A DNA stretch of 64,000 nt from Lithodes maja (lineage: Eukaryota; Arthropoda; Malacostraca; Decapoda; Lithodidae), in NCBI GenBank assembly GCA_037953745.1, contig JBAKBP010000199.1, positions 84,703 to 148,702 on the forward strand, in the 5' to 3' direction. The notes beneath the pieces are model-generated. The model was not told where the DNA came from and ran no database searches. It saw nothing but the letters and a program-made list of their open reading frames with translations. Positions within the stretch are counted from its first letter, which is position 1; each line of letters starts with the position of its first letter. The position numbers and the translations under genes were made by a program. Below are positions 1-10,762 of this stretch, in pieces.

Positions 1-229
1 TTCTCCGACGAGTTTTTTAAGGTGGACCCCTCCTTGTTTGGCGTTGATGGCGGTGATGGTGGTGTTGGCAGTACGTTTGATTTCGTCGGTTGGGTTGCGG
101 GTGATCCTTTTAAATTTGGTGTTGTCACTTAAGATGACGTCCATTTTTCCAAGATATTCCTCCTTGTCATGAATCACGAGGCAGGAAGCTTTATCCGCAC
201 AACGGATGATGATGTTGGGGTTCTCTCTT
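1..229 (-). pseudogene. Penelope-like element, N-terminal RT fragment
   Basis: The minus strand is open from 229 to the window edge. It reads ENPNIIIRCADKASCLVIHD, then KEEYLGKMDVILSDNTKF and RITRNPTDEIKRTANT. The 'ADKA..LVI.D..EYL.KM...L.D...F..I..(N/D)PT' pattern is what I know from the start of the reverse transcriptase of Penelope-like elements, which are endonuclease-linked retroelements with a telomerase-related RT. Catalytic RT motifs would lie beyond the window edge, so activity cannot be judged. The fragment begins exactly at a 25-base inverted repeat shared with the plus-strand Penelope piece at 236-508. Family assignment is from pattern recognition only. Confidence 0.65.
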
Positions 230-508
230 GGTCCTGACCCCGGACCAAGAAGACCTCCTCAACAATTGGGCCTCAACTGCCACTACAGCTCCATACCTGG
301 CCCCCACCAGAAACGCCTAGAAATGGAAATCCTCCTGGACGACATCCTACGACTTAAGAAGGATGGCAAGGTCACCACTACTCCCGCCCTACAACCCACT
401 CTCCTCGCTGAAGCCGCCAAAACCAGAGGAACTCACCATAGCAAAATCCTCAACAAACAACACTTCCAAGCTACCAAACAACTAAGAGAGAACCCCAACA
501 TCATCATC
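205..508. repeat. 25-bp inverted repeat joining two Penelope fragments
   Basis: AAGAGAGAACCCCAACATCA plus TCATC at 484-508 occurs as its exact reverse complement at 205-229. The repeat is part of the Penelope coding sequence on both strands. The two fragments are therefore head to head around a loop of about 254 bases. Confidence 0.85.
236..508 (+). pseudogene. Penelope-like element segment upstream of RT
   Basis: The plus strand encodes a stretch including KRLEMEILLDDILRLKKDGK and ending LRENPNIII. That end is the same peptide that opens the minus-strand RT fragment at 229-1. The natural reading is that this is the part of the Penelope ORF just before the RT, and that the following RT part now points the other way. 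No complete domain is present. An open frame continues to 616, but from about 509 the translation becomes proline-rich and no longer looks like the element. Confidence 0.5.
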
Positions 509-683
509 TTACATCCTAACATCAACAACCAAACTCTGGACCTTCAGATCCTTCCTTCTGCCAAAAGGCACTACCCTACAGGGCCTAACGCCCCCCCTCG
601 CCCCCCGGTGCCCTAGTCGCAGCCCCTCGCGCTACCTCCTTCAGCTTCGTCTGCTGCCGGCACCACACGTACTACGCAACATA

Positions 684-865
684 GGCCACGCCCCTTGACA
701 CGCAGCCAATCAGCTTCGACCTCGCCAACCGACCACCACTTTCCCGCATCCAGTGCGCCTGCGTGACGCTGATCTCTCACTAACATACCTAGAATTTCTC
801 TCCACCAATAGCAGACATTTGCCCCCTGATTTTCGACCCTTCTGATCCTCCTCCCTCTATATATA
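684..865 (+). promoter_or_regulatory. Candidate promoter: GC box, CCAAT box, TATA box
   Basis: A GC-box-like GGCCACGCCCC lies at 684-694, CCAAT at 706-710, and CTATATATA at 857-865. The next in-frame ATG of a Penelope-like reading frame is at 981. The order and the distance from TATA to ATG suit a Pol II promoter for that element. The motifs are short, so this is only a candidate. Confidence 0.25.
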
Positions 866-980
866 CCCTTCCTGTTTACTTTTTATATCATTCTATCATT
901 ACTTGATAATGCTGGTTGTCCAGTGAAACGTGTCGTATATCCTGTATCATCATGAACATTAATGTAACCCTGTACCACCA

Positions 981-1180
981 TGAATTTTGCAAACCTCATT
1001 CATCTACTTCCTGCCACCCAGCGAAAACTCATCAGAGACATGCAAACCTTGAATAATAAAATTTCCAACGCAGAAATTGCCGTTTCTTTCAACCTTGTAT
1101 GTATTAAAGAAAATATATATATATATATATATATATAATTATAAATTTGTATTTATATATTTATATACAGTATACATACA

Positions 1181-1238
<58 letters not shown>

Positions 1239-1300
1239 ATCTATCTATCTATTGCCTGACGCCGTGATCCCCGAAGGGGTGGCCACGAACGAACCGCCCC
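981..1300 (+). pseudogene. Penelope-like element, N-terminal ORF start, broken by (TA)n
   Basis: From the ATG at 981 the reading is MNFANLIHLLPATQRKLIRD and MQTLNNKISNAEIAVSFNLV, then CIKEN, which resembles the basic N-terminal region of Penelope-like ORFs. A (TA)n microsatellite follows, after which the sequence reads PDAVIPEGVATNEPP up to the assembly gap. An 'IP.G' segment soon after the basic region is typical of these proteins. The microsatellite separates the two halves into different frames (981 and 1147 frames), so this copy is broken or misassembled there. Together with the upstream fragments it suggests two or more partial Penelope copies in a row. Confidence 0.45.
1109..1252. repeat. 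(TA)n microsatellites with a (CTAT)n end
   Basis: AT dinucleotide runs at about 1109-1135 and 1182-1236, followed by CTAT tetranucleotides to about 1252. They lie inside the Penelope N-terminal region. Confidence 0.95.
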
Positions 1301-1500
1301 NNNNNNNNNNNNNNNNNNNNNNNNNNNNNNNNNNNNNNNNNNNNNNNNNNNNNNNNNNNNNNNNNNNNNNNNNNNNNNNNNNNNNNNNNNNNNNNNNNNN
1401 NNNNNNNNNNNNNNNNNNNNNNNNNNNNNNNNNNNNNNNNNNNNNNNNNNNNNNNNNNNNNNNNNNNNNNNNNNNNNNNNNNNNNNNNNNNNNNNNNNNN
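1301..1500. other. Assembly gap (200 N)
   Basis: A run of unknown bases. It removes the join between the Penelope fragment and the CR1-like ORF1. Confidence 1.
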
Positions 1501-1501
1501 G

Positions 1502-2176
1502 TTTGCCCCAAGACCAGGAAACCCCATACCGATTACCGAGTGTCAAAACCGCTTCCAGATACTCGCAGACTCAGATGACGAAGCGGAAATAGAAGAAGTC
1601 CGGCTCGTGGGAGACTCGATGATACGTGGTCAGCTCACAGAGTTTTGCGCCAGAGCACCTAAGACCAGGAAGCGTTTTTGTATCCCTGGTGGAGGTGTGG
1701 ACGATGTAGTTGCTGCAGTTGACGAAGTATCTAAGCTGGCCCCTGCTAATACAATGTACGTCATCCACGTTGGATCCAACGATGTACAGCGAACCCGGTC
1801 GGAAGATTTGCTTTTAAAGTACCAGCAGCTGATCAAGTCGTTTAAGGAGAAGTCATCAAGGATTATCGTCTCAGGAATCGTCCCCCTGCTTGGTGTAGAG
1901 AGCCGATTTTACAACATAGCCAGCAGCACAAATCGTTGTCTAGCAAACCTCTGCAGGAAGGAAAACGTGGGATTCGTCGACACCTGGGACAATTTCTACT
2001 ACGATGACTATTTGTTTTCGAACGATGGAGTTCATCTGAACCAGGTGGGAGCAGCACGTTTTGGGCGTCTTCTCAACGATGCGGTGAAGGATTTTCGGAG
2101 AAGAAATCGACTCGGCACAGGACAACCAGGAAGGAGGACCGAAGACAGCGAGGGCGGCAACCTGCGAAGGAATTAA
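1502..2176 (+). CDS. CR1-like ORF1, SGNH hydrolase (esterase) domain, 5' partial
   Basis: The frame is open from the first base after the assembly gap to the TAA at 2174-2176, so the true start is missing. The translation reaches VRLVGDSMIRG at about 1598-1630. This is SGNH block I, with the nucleophilic Ser in GDS. It continues through VIHVGSND (block III, Gly/Asn) and ends the domain with DGVHLN (block V, Asp and His). All catalytic positions are present. ORF1 proteins of CR1-group LINEs bind the element RNA, and many carry this esterase, possibly for membrane or lipid interaction. The tail (about residues 165-190 from 1607) is basic. It ends where ORF2's frame is already open, one base back. 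Confidence 0.75.
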   Translation, partial: FAPRPGNPIPITECQNRFQILADSDDEAEIEEVRLVGDSMIRGQLTEFCARAPKTRKRFCIPGGGVDDVVAAVDEVSKLAPANTMYVIHVGSNDVQRTRSEDLLLKYQQLIKSFKEKSSRIIVSGIVPLLGVESRFYNIASSTNRCLANLCRKENVGFVDTWDNFYYDDYLFSNDGVHLNQVGAARFGRLLNDAVKDFRRRNRLGTGQPGRRTEDSEGGNLRRN

Positions 2177-2202
2177 ATGCTAATCTGTCAAGAACCGCGA
2201 AT

Positions 2203-5152
2203 TTGGATAAAGCTCCACCAACACGACCCAAATTCAAAACCGCCAGGGATAACGACCGAGGACCGATGTCAGCCATGAATGTAAATGTAGATCCGATCAG
2301 AACCAAAAATTTGATTAAAGAACGTTCTGTGAGTTCTAAAACCGCAACTTTAAAGGTTTTCTATGCAAACGCTCGTAGCATACGCAATACATTTTCAGAT
2401 TTAGAGGAACTAGTGTTTACTGAAAATTATGATGTGATTGGTATAACATCTTGGCTCAATACAGTAGATAGAGACTTTTTAGCAGAGTATTCACTTCCCG
2501 GTTATGTAATGTTTGAGAAAAGCCGAATAAATAAAAATGGAGGTGGCGTTTTATTTTATATCAAAGAAAAGTCTTAACCCGACCCCTCTTGTCAAAACCT
2601 CAAATTGTGAACGTCGACACATCTTTTGTGCTAATAAAGAATAATAAAGGTACAAAAATATACTTGCATTAATATACAGACCTCCAGCTCAATCAGTGCA
2701 AACTGACCGAGAAATTTAAGAACAAATTGCAGATGTAAGTAACTCACAAGATACCGTATTTTTTGGCGACTTTAATTTGCCTGTGACCAAATGGGGCGAT
2801 ACTCTTACTTCACACTCAGGACATGACTTGTACACGAACTTGCAAGAGAGTTCGCTTTATCAATTTGTTCGAACACCGACCCGTGGAAATAACGTTCTTG
2901 ACATTGTACTTGCAACAAAAGAAGAATTAATAGAGAATTTGAATGTTGGTGATGAATTCAGTAACAGCGACCATCGTACGATAACTTTCACTTTAAACTT
3001 TACTAGTAACGAACCAAATAGTAGCATCGAAAAAGTCCCTAATTTCAAGAAAGCAAACTTTCATAAACTTAGAGCTATGTTTAAAGAAACAGACTGGAGC
3101 TTTTTAATTAACAATAACGACATAAATACATCTTGGAAGTTATTCGAAACCACTTACCTAAAAGCAGTGCAAGACTGCATACCATCGACAATACGGCGTC
3201 CAGGCCATAATAATAAGCCCAAATGGTGGAATAAAGATATTTCAAACTGCCTGCTTGCTAAAAAATTTGCTAATCATAGATTAAAATCCTCACAAAATGA
3301 CGAAGAACGGGTGAAATTTGTAGAGCTACGACGCAAAGCCAAAAAGTTAATTAAACAAAGTAAAAAGACCCTAGAGTTACATATTGCGAATCAAAGTAAA
3401 ACAAACCCAAAAGAATTCTATAGTTATATCAGAAAGAAAAAAGTAGTTACTTCAACTGTTGGACCGTTAGTCGATGAAAATGGAGAATACACCAAAGACG
3501 AAGTACAAATGAGTAATGCCCTCAATACCTTCTTTGCATCAGTTTTTACAACAGAAGACCTCAGTGATATCCCTACACCATCGCCGATTCAGATTGATAA
3601 TTCAGATGTTCTAAGCACTATCACCGTTACAGAGAGAGAAGTATTGAATTGTTTAGATAAACTCAAGGTAAATAAAACGCCTGGACCTGATACAATCTCG
3701 CCTAGAGTTCTAAAGGAAGCTAAGGATGAGCTCTCCAAACCACTGACATTACTATTCAATAAATCCTTGCAGTCTGGAACTATGCCTGATTAGTGGAAGA
3801 TAGCCAACGTAACACCGATATTCAAAAAAGGCAGCAAATCCCTACCCAGTAACTATCGTCCACTTAGCTTAACCTCAGTTGTATGTAAAATGCTAGAAAC
3901 GGTCATAAGAGACAGACTCGTAAATCACTTAGAGGAAAATAACATGCTTAAAGATACTGAACACGGCTTTCGTAAAAAACGTTCCTGTTTAACAAACCTC
4001 TTAGACTTCTTCCACGATATCCTCAACCTCTACGATGAGAGTAAAGCTGTAGATATTATATACCTTGATTTTCAAAAGGCCTTTGACAAAGTTCCCCACA
4101 AACGTTTACTGCTAAAACTAAAAGCGCATGGAATACAAGACGGTGTGTTGAAATGGATAGAAAATTGGCTCAGCGACAGAAAGCAAAGAGTAGTCATAAA
4201 CGGTAAGGCATCTAAAGGGACCAATGTAAGTAGCGGGGTACCCCAGGGATCGGTACTAGGACCAATTCTCTTTCTAATTTATATCAACGACATAGATGAG
4301 GGTCTCACCTGTACAATCTCAAAATTTGCTGACGATACAAAAATTGCAAATAGCGTACTCTCAAAAGATCAAGTTGACGATATGCAACACAATCTAGATA
4401 AATTGTCACATTGGGCCCAAATTTGGCAAATGAGTTTCAATGCGGATAAATGTAAAGTACTACATATCGGATACCTAAATGAGAAAGCAAACTATTCGAT
4501 GAATGGCACTCAGCTTAAGAATGTAAACAGAGAAACCGATCTGGGAGTAACAATATCGAGTAACCTAAAACCGAGTCAACAATGTTCAGAAGTTGTTAAG
4601 AAGGCAAACAAAATAATTGGCTTTATAGGCAGATCATTTGAGCATAAATCCAAAGACGTAATCCTAACCCTTTACAATTCCTTAGTCCGCCCCCTTCTGG
4701 AATACTGCGTTCAATGCTGGTGCCCTTATTACCAAAAAGACATAAACAAGCTAGAACGAGTTCAACGTAGAGTTACCAAAATGATACCTAGCCTAAAGAA
4801 CAAACCATACGAAGAGCGTCTTAGAGAATTAAATCTATTTCTTTTAACCCAGCGCAGATTAAGAGGTGACTTAATTCAAGTGTTCAAAATCATCAAAGGC
4901 ATCGACAATATGAACTGTAGTAAGTACTTCACTATCGACCAATCTAATTACACGCGGGGAAACGGTTCCAAAATTATTGGTAAATCTTTTAACTCACACG
5001 AATCTAAGAATTTCTTCTTCAATCGAGTTGTCAACTTGTGGAATGGGCTTCCCCGAGACGTTATAGACTGCAGCACCGTTGATTCATTTAAATTCCGCAT
5101 AGACAAATATCTCGCATCAAACCCGCGACTGACTGCGTTTGTAAATGAATAA
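2203..5152 (+). pseudogene. CR1-like ORF2 (endonuclease-RT), decayed
   Basis: Compared with the intact copy at 49336-52287, this ORF2 keeps almost all of its sequence but is disabled. Frame is lost at about 2570 (extra A near the KEK codons), again near 2650, and there is a TAA at 2717-2719 where the other copy has Tyr. It reopens at about 2777 and runs to a TAG at 3791-3793, where the other copy has Gln. It then runs in the same frame to 5152. Visible motifs are YANARSIRN and GDFNLP with SDHRTI of the endonuclease, GPDTISPRVLKE, YLDFQKAFDKVPH, SGVPQGSVLGP and FADDTKIA of the RT. The start shown (TTG, 2203) is nominal: the frame is also open upstream, overlapping the end of ORF1. Confidence 0.85.
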
Positions 5153-5350
5153 CTTTTTTTTATCCTCCCCTCAGTTACTAACCCATATGTCCCCTACTAA
5201 CTTCCTAGTCCTGCCACGTTAGTGGCAGGGCAGTAGTTTCCTTTCCAATGTTCCCTTACCCACTCTAAACCACTGGTTGGACACTTGATCCTCAGTGTTT
5301 TGGAGGACAAGCAGCCTAGAAGGGTCACTAGATCTGTTGTTGCTTGATTG

Positions 5351-5370
5351 CCTTTGTACTCCTTTGTACT
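5351..5370 (+). repeat. CR1 3'-terminal decamer repeat
   Basis: Two copies of CCTTTGTACT end the element. The same tail is seen at 12000-12033, 44271-44290 and, reversed, at 49114-49133. Confidence 0.8.
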
Positions 5371-5392
5371 CTCGATTAGTTAGACCGGTAAA

Positions 5393-5410
5393 CCCCCCCC
5401 CCCCCCCCCC
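5393..5410 (+). repeat. Poly(C) run (C18)
   Basis: An uninterrupted run of 18 C between the end of CR1 copy 1 and the 5' UTR of the I-group LINE. Confidence 0.95.
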
Positions 5411-5508
5411 TTGGAAGAAAGGCTTTAAAACCCTTACCAGCGAAAGTCCTACATAGGTATTTGTGCTTTTAATCTTTTATATTTTTAATTTTTAATTAGT
5501 AACACCTT

Positions 5509-8500
5509 ATGGCTACAACAATTTGTCTTCAATGGAATTGTCGTGGTGTATTGGCAAACTGGGAGAAACTACAATTACTTCTCTCTGATCTGAATCCATT
5601 GTGTGTCTGTCTTCAGGAGACAATGGTGGGGCTTCGACCGTTGCCTTCACCTAAGGGTTATTCAGTCTTCCATTCCGCTCCTCCCCTGGCTGGTGGTCAT
5701 AGCGGTGGGTGTGCCATTTGATGTCGTTCCGATGTCCCATTCACCTCCTTTGCTGTACAGTCTCCCCTTCAGGTTGTAGCAGTACAAATGCACCTTGAAC
5801 GGTGTTTTACCGTCTGTTGCCTGTACCTCCCACCATCAGTCCCAATATTGCGATCTGATTTAGAGACTCTTATCCGACAACTTCAGACTCCTTTTCTTTT
5901 ACTTGGCGATCTTAATGGTCGCCATCCGATATGGGGTGATTCAGTTTACAATCCTCGGGGTGAGCTTCTGGCCTCCTTGGTTGGTGATCTGGATTTGGTT
6001 GTCTTGAACGATGGGAGACCAACCCATTTCCACGTTCAGACTGGCACTTTTTCTGTTCTTGACCTCACCATTACTTCTTCTGACTGTGCGCTTGATTTTT
6101 CCTGGGACGTTTTGGATGATCTGCATGGTAGTGACCATTATCCAGTGTTGGTCCAGTCCTCTCACTTTACTCCAACTACCCGTTTGCCTCGCTGGTGTCT
6201 GGGTAGGGCTGACTGGCCTCTTTTTGAACAACTCTGTGAGTTTGATTTGACTGTACATGATTTCCTAGCTATTGATGATGCACAACATTATTTTACTACG
6301 ACTATGATTAAAGCGGGGCTTTGTTCCATCCCACGGTCTTCGGGTGTATATTCCCGGAGACCTGTGCCGTGGTGGACTGCAGCCTGCTCTTTTGCTCGGG
6401 GGGTTTATAAAGCTGTATCTCGTCGATACCATGCAAACCGGGAGGTTCTCATTCTTAAAGTTCAATTTCGCAAAATGCGTGCTCATTAACGATGGGTTCT
6501 GAAAGATGCTCGCCGAAGCTCGTGGAGGTCCTATGTTTCTACGATTACTTCTTCAACTCCTTTGCCTATGGTGTGGAAGAGAATACGCAAGATATCTGGA
6601 AAGTTTTCTCCATCCTCTCCACCAGTGTTGAGGATCCAAGGTAATCTGGTGTCTGCACCTGGTGAAGTAGCCTCTGCCCTAGCTACTAATTTTTGCAAGA
6701 TCTCCCAGAGGGATGATGCCAAACCTTGTGCAAGAGCCCAACGTAGCCAAGAGAGACAGGGTCTTAATTTCCGGTCTCATGACGGTGAAACTTATAATGT
6801 TGACCTCAGTATTCGTGAGCTGCGTGCTCTTGGAGTGTGGTGACACTGCTCCTGGTCCTGACGACATCCCATATGCCATGCTTCGTCATCTCCCGAATGC
6901 CTCCTTGTTGTTTTTATTAGACTTGTTTAATAGAATTTGGGGTGAGGGTACTCTACCTGCCAGCTGGAAGTTGGGCATTGTCCTTCCTATTCCTAAGCCT
7001 GGAAAGGATCATAGCAATGTTTCTAATTACCGCCGAATTTGTTTAACGTCGTTGTGTATGCACATTGTTTGAAAAAATTATCAATGTCAGACTTGAGTGG
7101 TGTCTGGAGAGGGGCGGCCATCTCTCCCCTTCTCAGAATGGCTTCCGCAAACTACGGTGTACTTCTGACAACCTTATCCGACTTGAATCCTCAATCTGTG
7201 ATGCTTTTGCCTCTAAGCAACATCTTGTGGCTGTGTTTTTTGACCTCGAGAAGGCTTATGACACAGTCTGGCGACATGGAATTCTACGGCAACTTCATGC
7301 TTTTGGATTATGTGGTCGCTTGCTGGTGTTGCTTAGAGACTTCTTGACTGATCGTGTGTTTCAGGTCCGTGTGGGTTCTTCCCTCTCTGCATCACTGTGC
7401 CAGGAGGAAGGTGTCGCTCAGGGTTTTGTCTAAAGTGCATTTTTGTTTGAGGCGGCCGTCAATAGCATTCTAGACACTGTGCCTGCTGGGGTATCCTCGT
7501 CCCTATATGTGCATGACTTGGCTATCTGGTTTTCTGGTTCCCGCATGTCTGCTATTGAGAGACGTTTTCAACTTGCGTTGGACAGGATTTCGGCATGGGC
7601 TGATTCCAAGGGCTTTCGGTTTTCCCCATCAAAGACTGTGGCTATGCACTTTTGCAGGATTCGAGGGGTTTACCCAGACCCTGATATAATGCTCTGTGGC
7701 AGGAGACTCGGTTGTGTGGCAGAGACAAAGTACTTGGGTCTCACGTTTGATTGCCGTTTGACTTGGGTTCCGCACTTGACAATTCTGAAGGCATCGTGTA
7801 TGAAGGCTTTGAATCTGTTAAGGATTCTGTCACACACCTCTTGGGGTGCTGATCGCAGAACACTCCTGCATTTGTTTCAGGCATTTGTCATATCCAAACT
7901 GTCGTAAGGCTGTGAGGTCTACTCCTCTGCCACGGACTCCAGACTTAAGACTCTAGATGCTGTTCATCATGCTGGTCTACGTCTTGCAACTGGAGCTTTT
8001 CGGTCGTCTCCGATTACCAGCTGGCTGGTGGAAGCTGGTGTACCTCCTTTAGATTTACTGCGTCAATCTGTGGTTGTACGTTGTTGGTTTCGGATTCGGC
8101 GCCTTCCAGGCGCTCTCGTTTGTACCCGTGCCTTGGGTCAATTTTTGTTTTCATATTATGCTCAGCATCCTCGAATGCCTTATCCTTTTGGCTATAGAGT
8201 TCGTGAAGTTATGAAGGAGCTTAATCTGTCGACGGTTCCTGTGAGTCCCATTCAAATTTCAAGGATTGCCCCCTGGGTCCTGACCGAACCTTCATTCTGC
8301 AGGCTTTTTACAGGCTCAAAGGATTCGGTCACTCCTCAGTCTCTTCTTAATTTGTTTTTGGAGCATTCTTCTAGTCATAATAGTTCTGTGCCTGTGTATA
8401 CTGATGGCTCTAAATCTGCCGCCGGTGTTGGTTTTGGTGTTGAGTTTCCTGACTTCAGCCATGGAGGTAGTCTTCCTTTAGCTGCCTCAGTTTTTATTGC

Positions 8501-9225
8501 GGAATTGTCTGCTATCATTTTAGCTCTGAAATTAGTGTTTGCTCACCGCAACACTCATTTTACTATTTTTTGTGATTTTCAAGGGGCTCTCATGGCTCTG
8601 GAATCTTTTAATTCTTCCCATCCTATAGTTTTAGCGATTTTAGAGTGGCTGTTTCTCATACATCGTCGAGGAAAAAGAGTGGATTTTTGTTGGGTCCCTG
8701 CAGATGTTGGTGTCAAAAGTAATGAAAGGGTGGATGCTTTGGCAAAAGCTGCAACTTTGAGACCTTCTAATGTAAATTACCCTCTGCCTGCTTCTGATCT
8801 GCGTACTCCTCTCAATTCTCATGTTTCCTGTTCGTTCTTGTTGGCAGGCAAGGTGGGATTGTGTTACTGTTAATAAGCTCAGGGAAGTTACCAAATTAGT
8901 CTAGACAAGAACTTGCCCTACCATTCCTCGCAAATTGGAAACTGCTTCGGCTCGCCTCCGCATTGGGAATACCAGACTAACACACAAGTTCCTTATGTGT
9001 GGAGGTGTACCGTTATTCTGCGATGACTGTCTAGTTCCCCTTACTGTCAGGCACTTGCTGGTTGAGTGTCCCAGTTTGGTCGAATTACGCTGGAGGTTGC
9101 TTTTGCGGCACCGGAAGGCAGATGGCACTTACTGTCTCTCTTCGGTGCTTGGAGGGGAGGCTGGATCCCCTGGAGATAATGTGTTTTTATTTTTGAAAAA
9201 GGCTGGCCTCTTTCAGTTTTTATGA
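5509..9225 (+). pseudogene. I-group LINE ORF2 (EN-RT-RNase H), pseudogene
   Basis: The ATG at 5509 opens with LQWNCRGVLANWEKL (endonuclease). In-frame stops occur at 5719, 6487, 7431 and 7905, and the frame shifts near 6838, near 7065 and near 8850. Recognisable parts are GDLNGRHPIWG and GSDHYPV (endonuclease), PGPDDIPYAML, FFDLEKAYDTVW (RT), YTDGSKSAAGVGFG (RNase H), and RLRIGNTRLTH with the Cys/His tail. Several catalytic positions are lost. The RT box reads YVHDLA where two adjacent aspartates are expected. The RNase H reads FCDFQ and WVPADVG where 'SD(S)' and 'WVPAHVG' are usual. The copy is an old, inactive insertion. Confidence 0.8.
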
Positions 9226-9348
9226 TTACATTGATTTTACTTTGATATCTAATTTTACACATGTTGTTTTTACGATTTTAGTTTCTGCAAATATGTTAGC
9301 TTGCTCGGCGCCATATGACCTTGCTGTTGCGGTGCCAAGATTTCTATC

Positions 9349-9354
9349 AATAAA
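9349..9354 (+). terminator. Polyadenylation signal of the I-group LINE
   Basis: AATAAA followed directly by the repeated AATTCA-type tail, as expected at the 3' end of such a LINE. Confidence 0.55.
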
Positions 9355-9370
9355 TTCAAATTCAAATTCC

Positions 9371-9632
9371 CTGATCCACATAGAAAAACAATATACATTC
9401 CCACGAAAATGACTCATCACTCCACAGTTCTATATACATTTAGCAGTTCTTTCACACAGTTTGATATTTATATTATCATATTTAACACTGCAATTTCTGC
9501 AATCTAAACATAATGAATGGGGACACAAAACGAAAATATTTAAATTTAATGCACAAACATACATACATTCCATGTTCTAACAGATACTCTTTCTGACTCC
9601 TGCATAATTTTTAATGATGTAAATATTTCCAT
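9371..9632. other. A/T-rich stretch, nothing recognised
   Basis: No open frame, repeat or motif that I can name. Confidence 0.6.
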
Positions 9633-10010
9633 TTCCTTTAGTATTCATATCTTTGAGGGGTGCATATGTGAGAGGGTGGAAGTTTGAAATGGGTGTGTGT
9701 GCTGGAGTGAGTGAGGGAGCGAAAGTAGGTGCGTGTTTGTTTGTAAGTAACAAATGGAATGAGTGTGTAAGAGACTATGGGTCTGTGGGTGCAAGGATTG
9801 TGTGGGTGAGAATGAAAGTAGGAATGCAAACGTGGGTGGTTGTGTGATTGGGGATATAAATGGGACGGTGGGTGATAGGAAAGTTGATGGACTTGTGGGG
9901 TGCGCCATCAGAGGTGAATGGGAGTGGTAGTGCACTTGTGGACGTATGTGTGGGGAGGAGGCTGTGGATAGCCAAAACGTTCCTGCTTAACAAACCTTTT
10001 AGACATCTTC
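9633..10010. repeat. Duplicated segment, copy 1 (offset 752)
   Basis: A G/T-rich segment of about 340 bases plus the first 37 bases of a CR1 piece (from AAAACGTTCCTGCTTAACAA). It recurs at 10385-10762 with a constant offset of 752 bases and only scattered substitutions. Confidence 0.85.
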
Positions 10011-10384
10011 TATGACATCCTAAATCTATATGACGAAAGTAAAGCTGTAGATATTATATACTTAGACTTCCAGAAAGCCTTTGATAAAGTTCCACACAGA
10101 CGGTTAGCAATGAAATTAAAAGCACATGGAATACAAGGCGGCGTTCTACGGTACAGTGGATAGAAAATTGGCTTACATAGATGAGTGACTCACCGGTACA
10201 ATCTCAAAGTTTGCAGATGACACAACAATCGCAAATACCGTACTGACAAATGAATATGTTAACGATATGCAAAACAATCTAAACAAGCTTTCACAATGGG
10301 CTATAATCTGGCAAATGTGCTTCAATGAAGGTAAGTGTAAAGTACTTCATATCGGATACCGCAATGAAAAAGCAGACTACTCGA
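9973..10384 (+). pseudogene. CR1-like ORF2 RT fragment, rearranged
   Basis: Reads AVDIIYLDFQKAFDKVPH-type codons at about 10045-10100, then jumps near 10165 to the ISKFADDTTIANTV region and on to KCKVLHIGYRNEKADYS at about 10330-10384. The RT region between these two parts is deleted. The piece is broken off by copy 2 of the duplicated segment. Confidence 0.75.
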
Positions 10385-10762
10385 TTCCTTTAGTATGCAT
10401 ATCCTTGAGGGGTGCATATGTGAGAGGGTGGAAGTTTGAAATAGGTGTGTGGGCTGGAGTGAGTGAGGGAGCGAAAGTAGGTGCGTGTTTGTTTGTAAGT
10501 AACAAATGGAATGAGTGTGTAAGAGACTATGGGTCTGTGGGTGCAAGGATTGTGTGGGTGAGAATGAAAGTAGGAATGCAAACGTGGGTGGCTGTGTGAT
10601 TGGGGATATAAATGGGACGGTGGGTGATAGGAAAGTTGATGGACTTGTGGGGTGTACCATCAGAGGTGAATGGGAATGGTAGTGCACTTGTGGACGTGTG
10701 TGTGGGGAGGAGGTTGTGGATAGCCAAAACGTTCCTGCTTAACAAACCTTTTAGACATCTTC
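10385..10762. repeat. Duplicated segment, copy 2 (offset 752)
   Basis: Matches 9633-10010 base for base apart from scattered substitutions, and ends at the same CR1 position (AGACATCTTC). After it the sequence continues with a different, later part of CR1. Confidence 0.85.

Larger units (their letters stand above)
1502..5371 (+). mobile_element. CR1-like non-LTR retrotransposon, copy 1 (5' end in gap)
   Basis: This is a LINE with an esterase-type ORF1 (1502-2176), an endonuclease-RT ORF2 (2203-5152) and a short 3' UTR. It ends in a tandem decamer, CCTTTGTACTCCTTTGTACT, at 5351-5370. Short tandem repeats instead of poly(A) at the 3' end, and an SGNH-hydrolase ORF1, are known traits of the CR1/L2 group. 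ORF2 has frameshifts and stops, so this copy cannot move by itself. Pieces of the same family recur at 9973-12033, 43284-44290 and, on the minus strand, 49114-52376. Confidence 0.85.
5411..9370 (+). mobile_element. I-group non-LTR retrotransposon with RNase H, decayed
   Basis: The order is endonuclease, RT, RNase H and a C-terminal Cys/His segment, in one degenerate ORF2 (5509-9225). A short 3' UTR carries AATAAA at 9349-9354 and then an AATTCA-type repeated tail ending near 9370. The endonuclease opening 'CLQWNCRG' and the RNase H domain are traits of the I superfamily. I see no ORF1 upstream: only about 100 bases lie between the poly(C) run and ORF2. The copy may therefore be 5' truncated. 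Confidence 0.75.

Noticed and set aside
1077..1578. ORFs across (TA)n and the N run
   Set aside because: Microsatellite and unknown bases; only the short Penelope-like segments on either side are meaningful.
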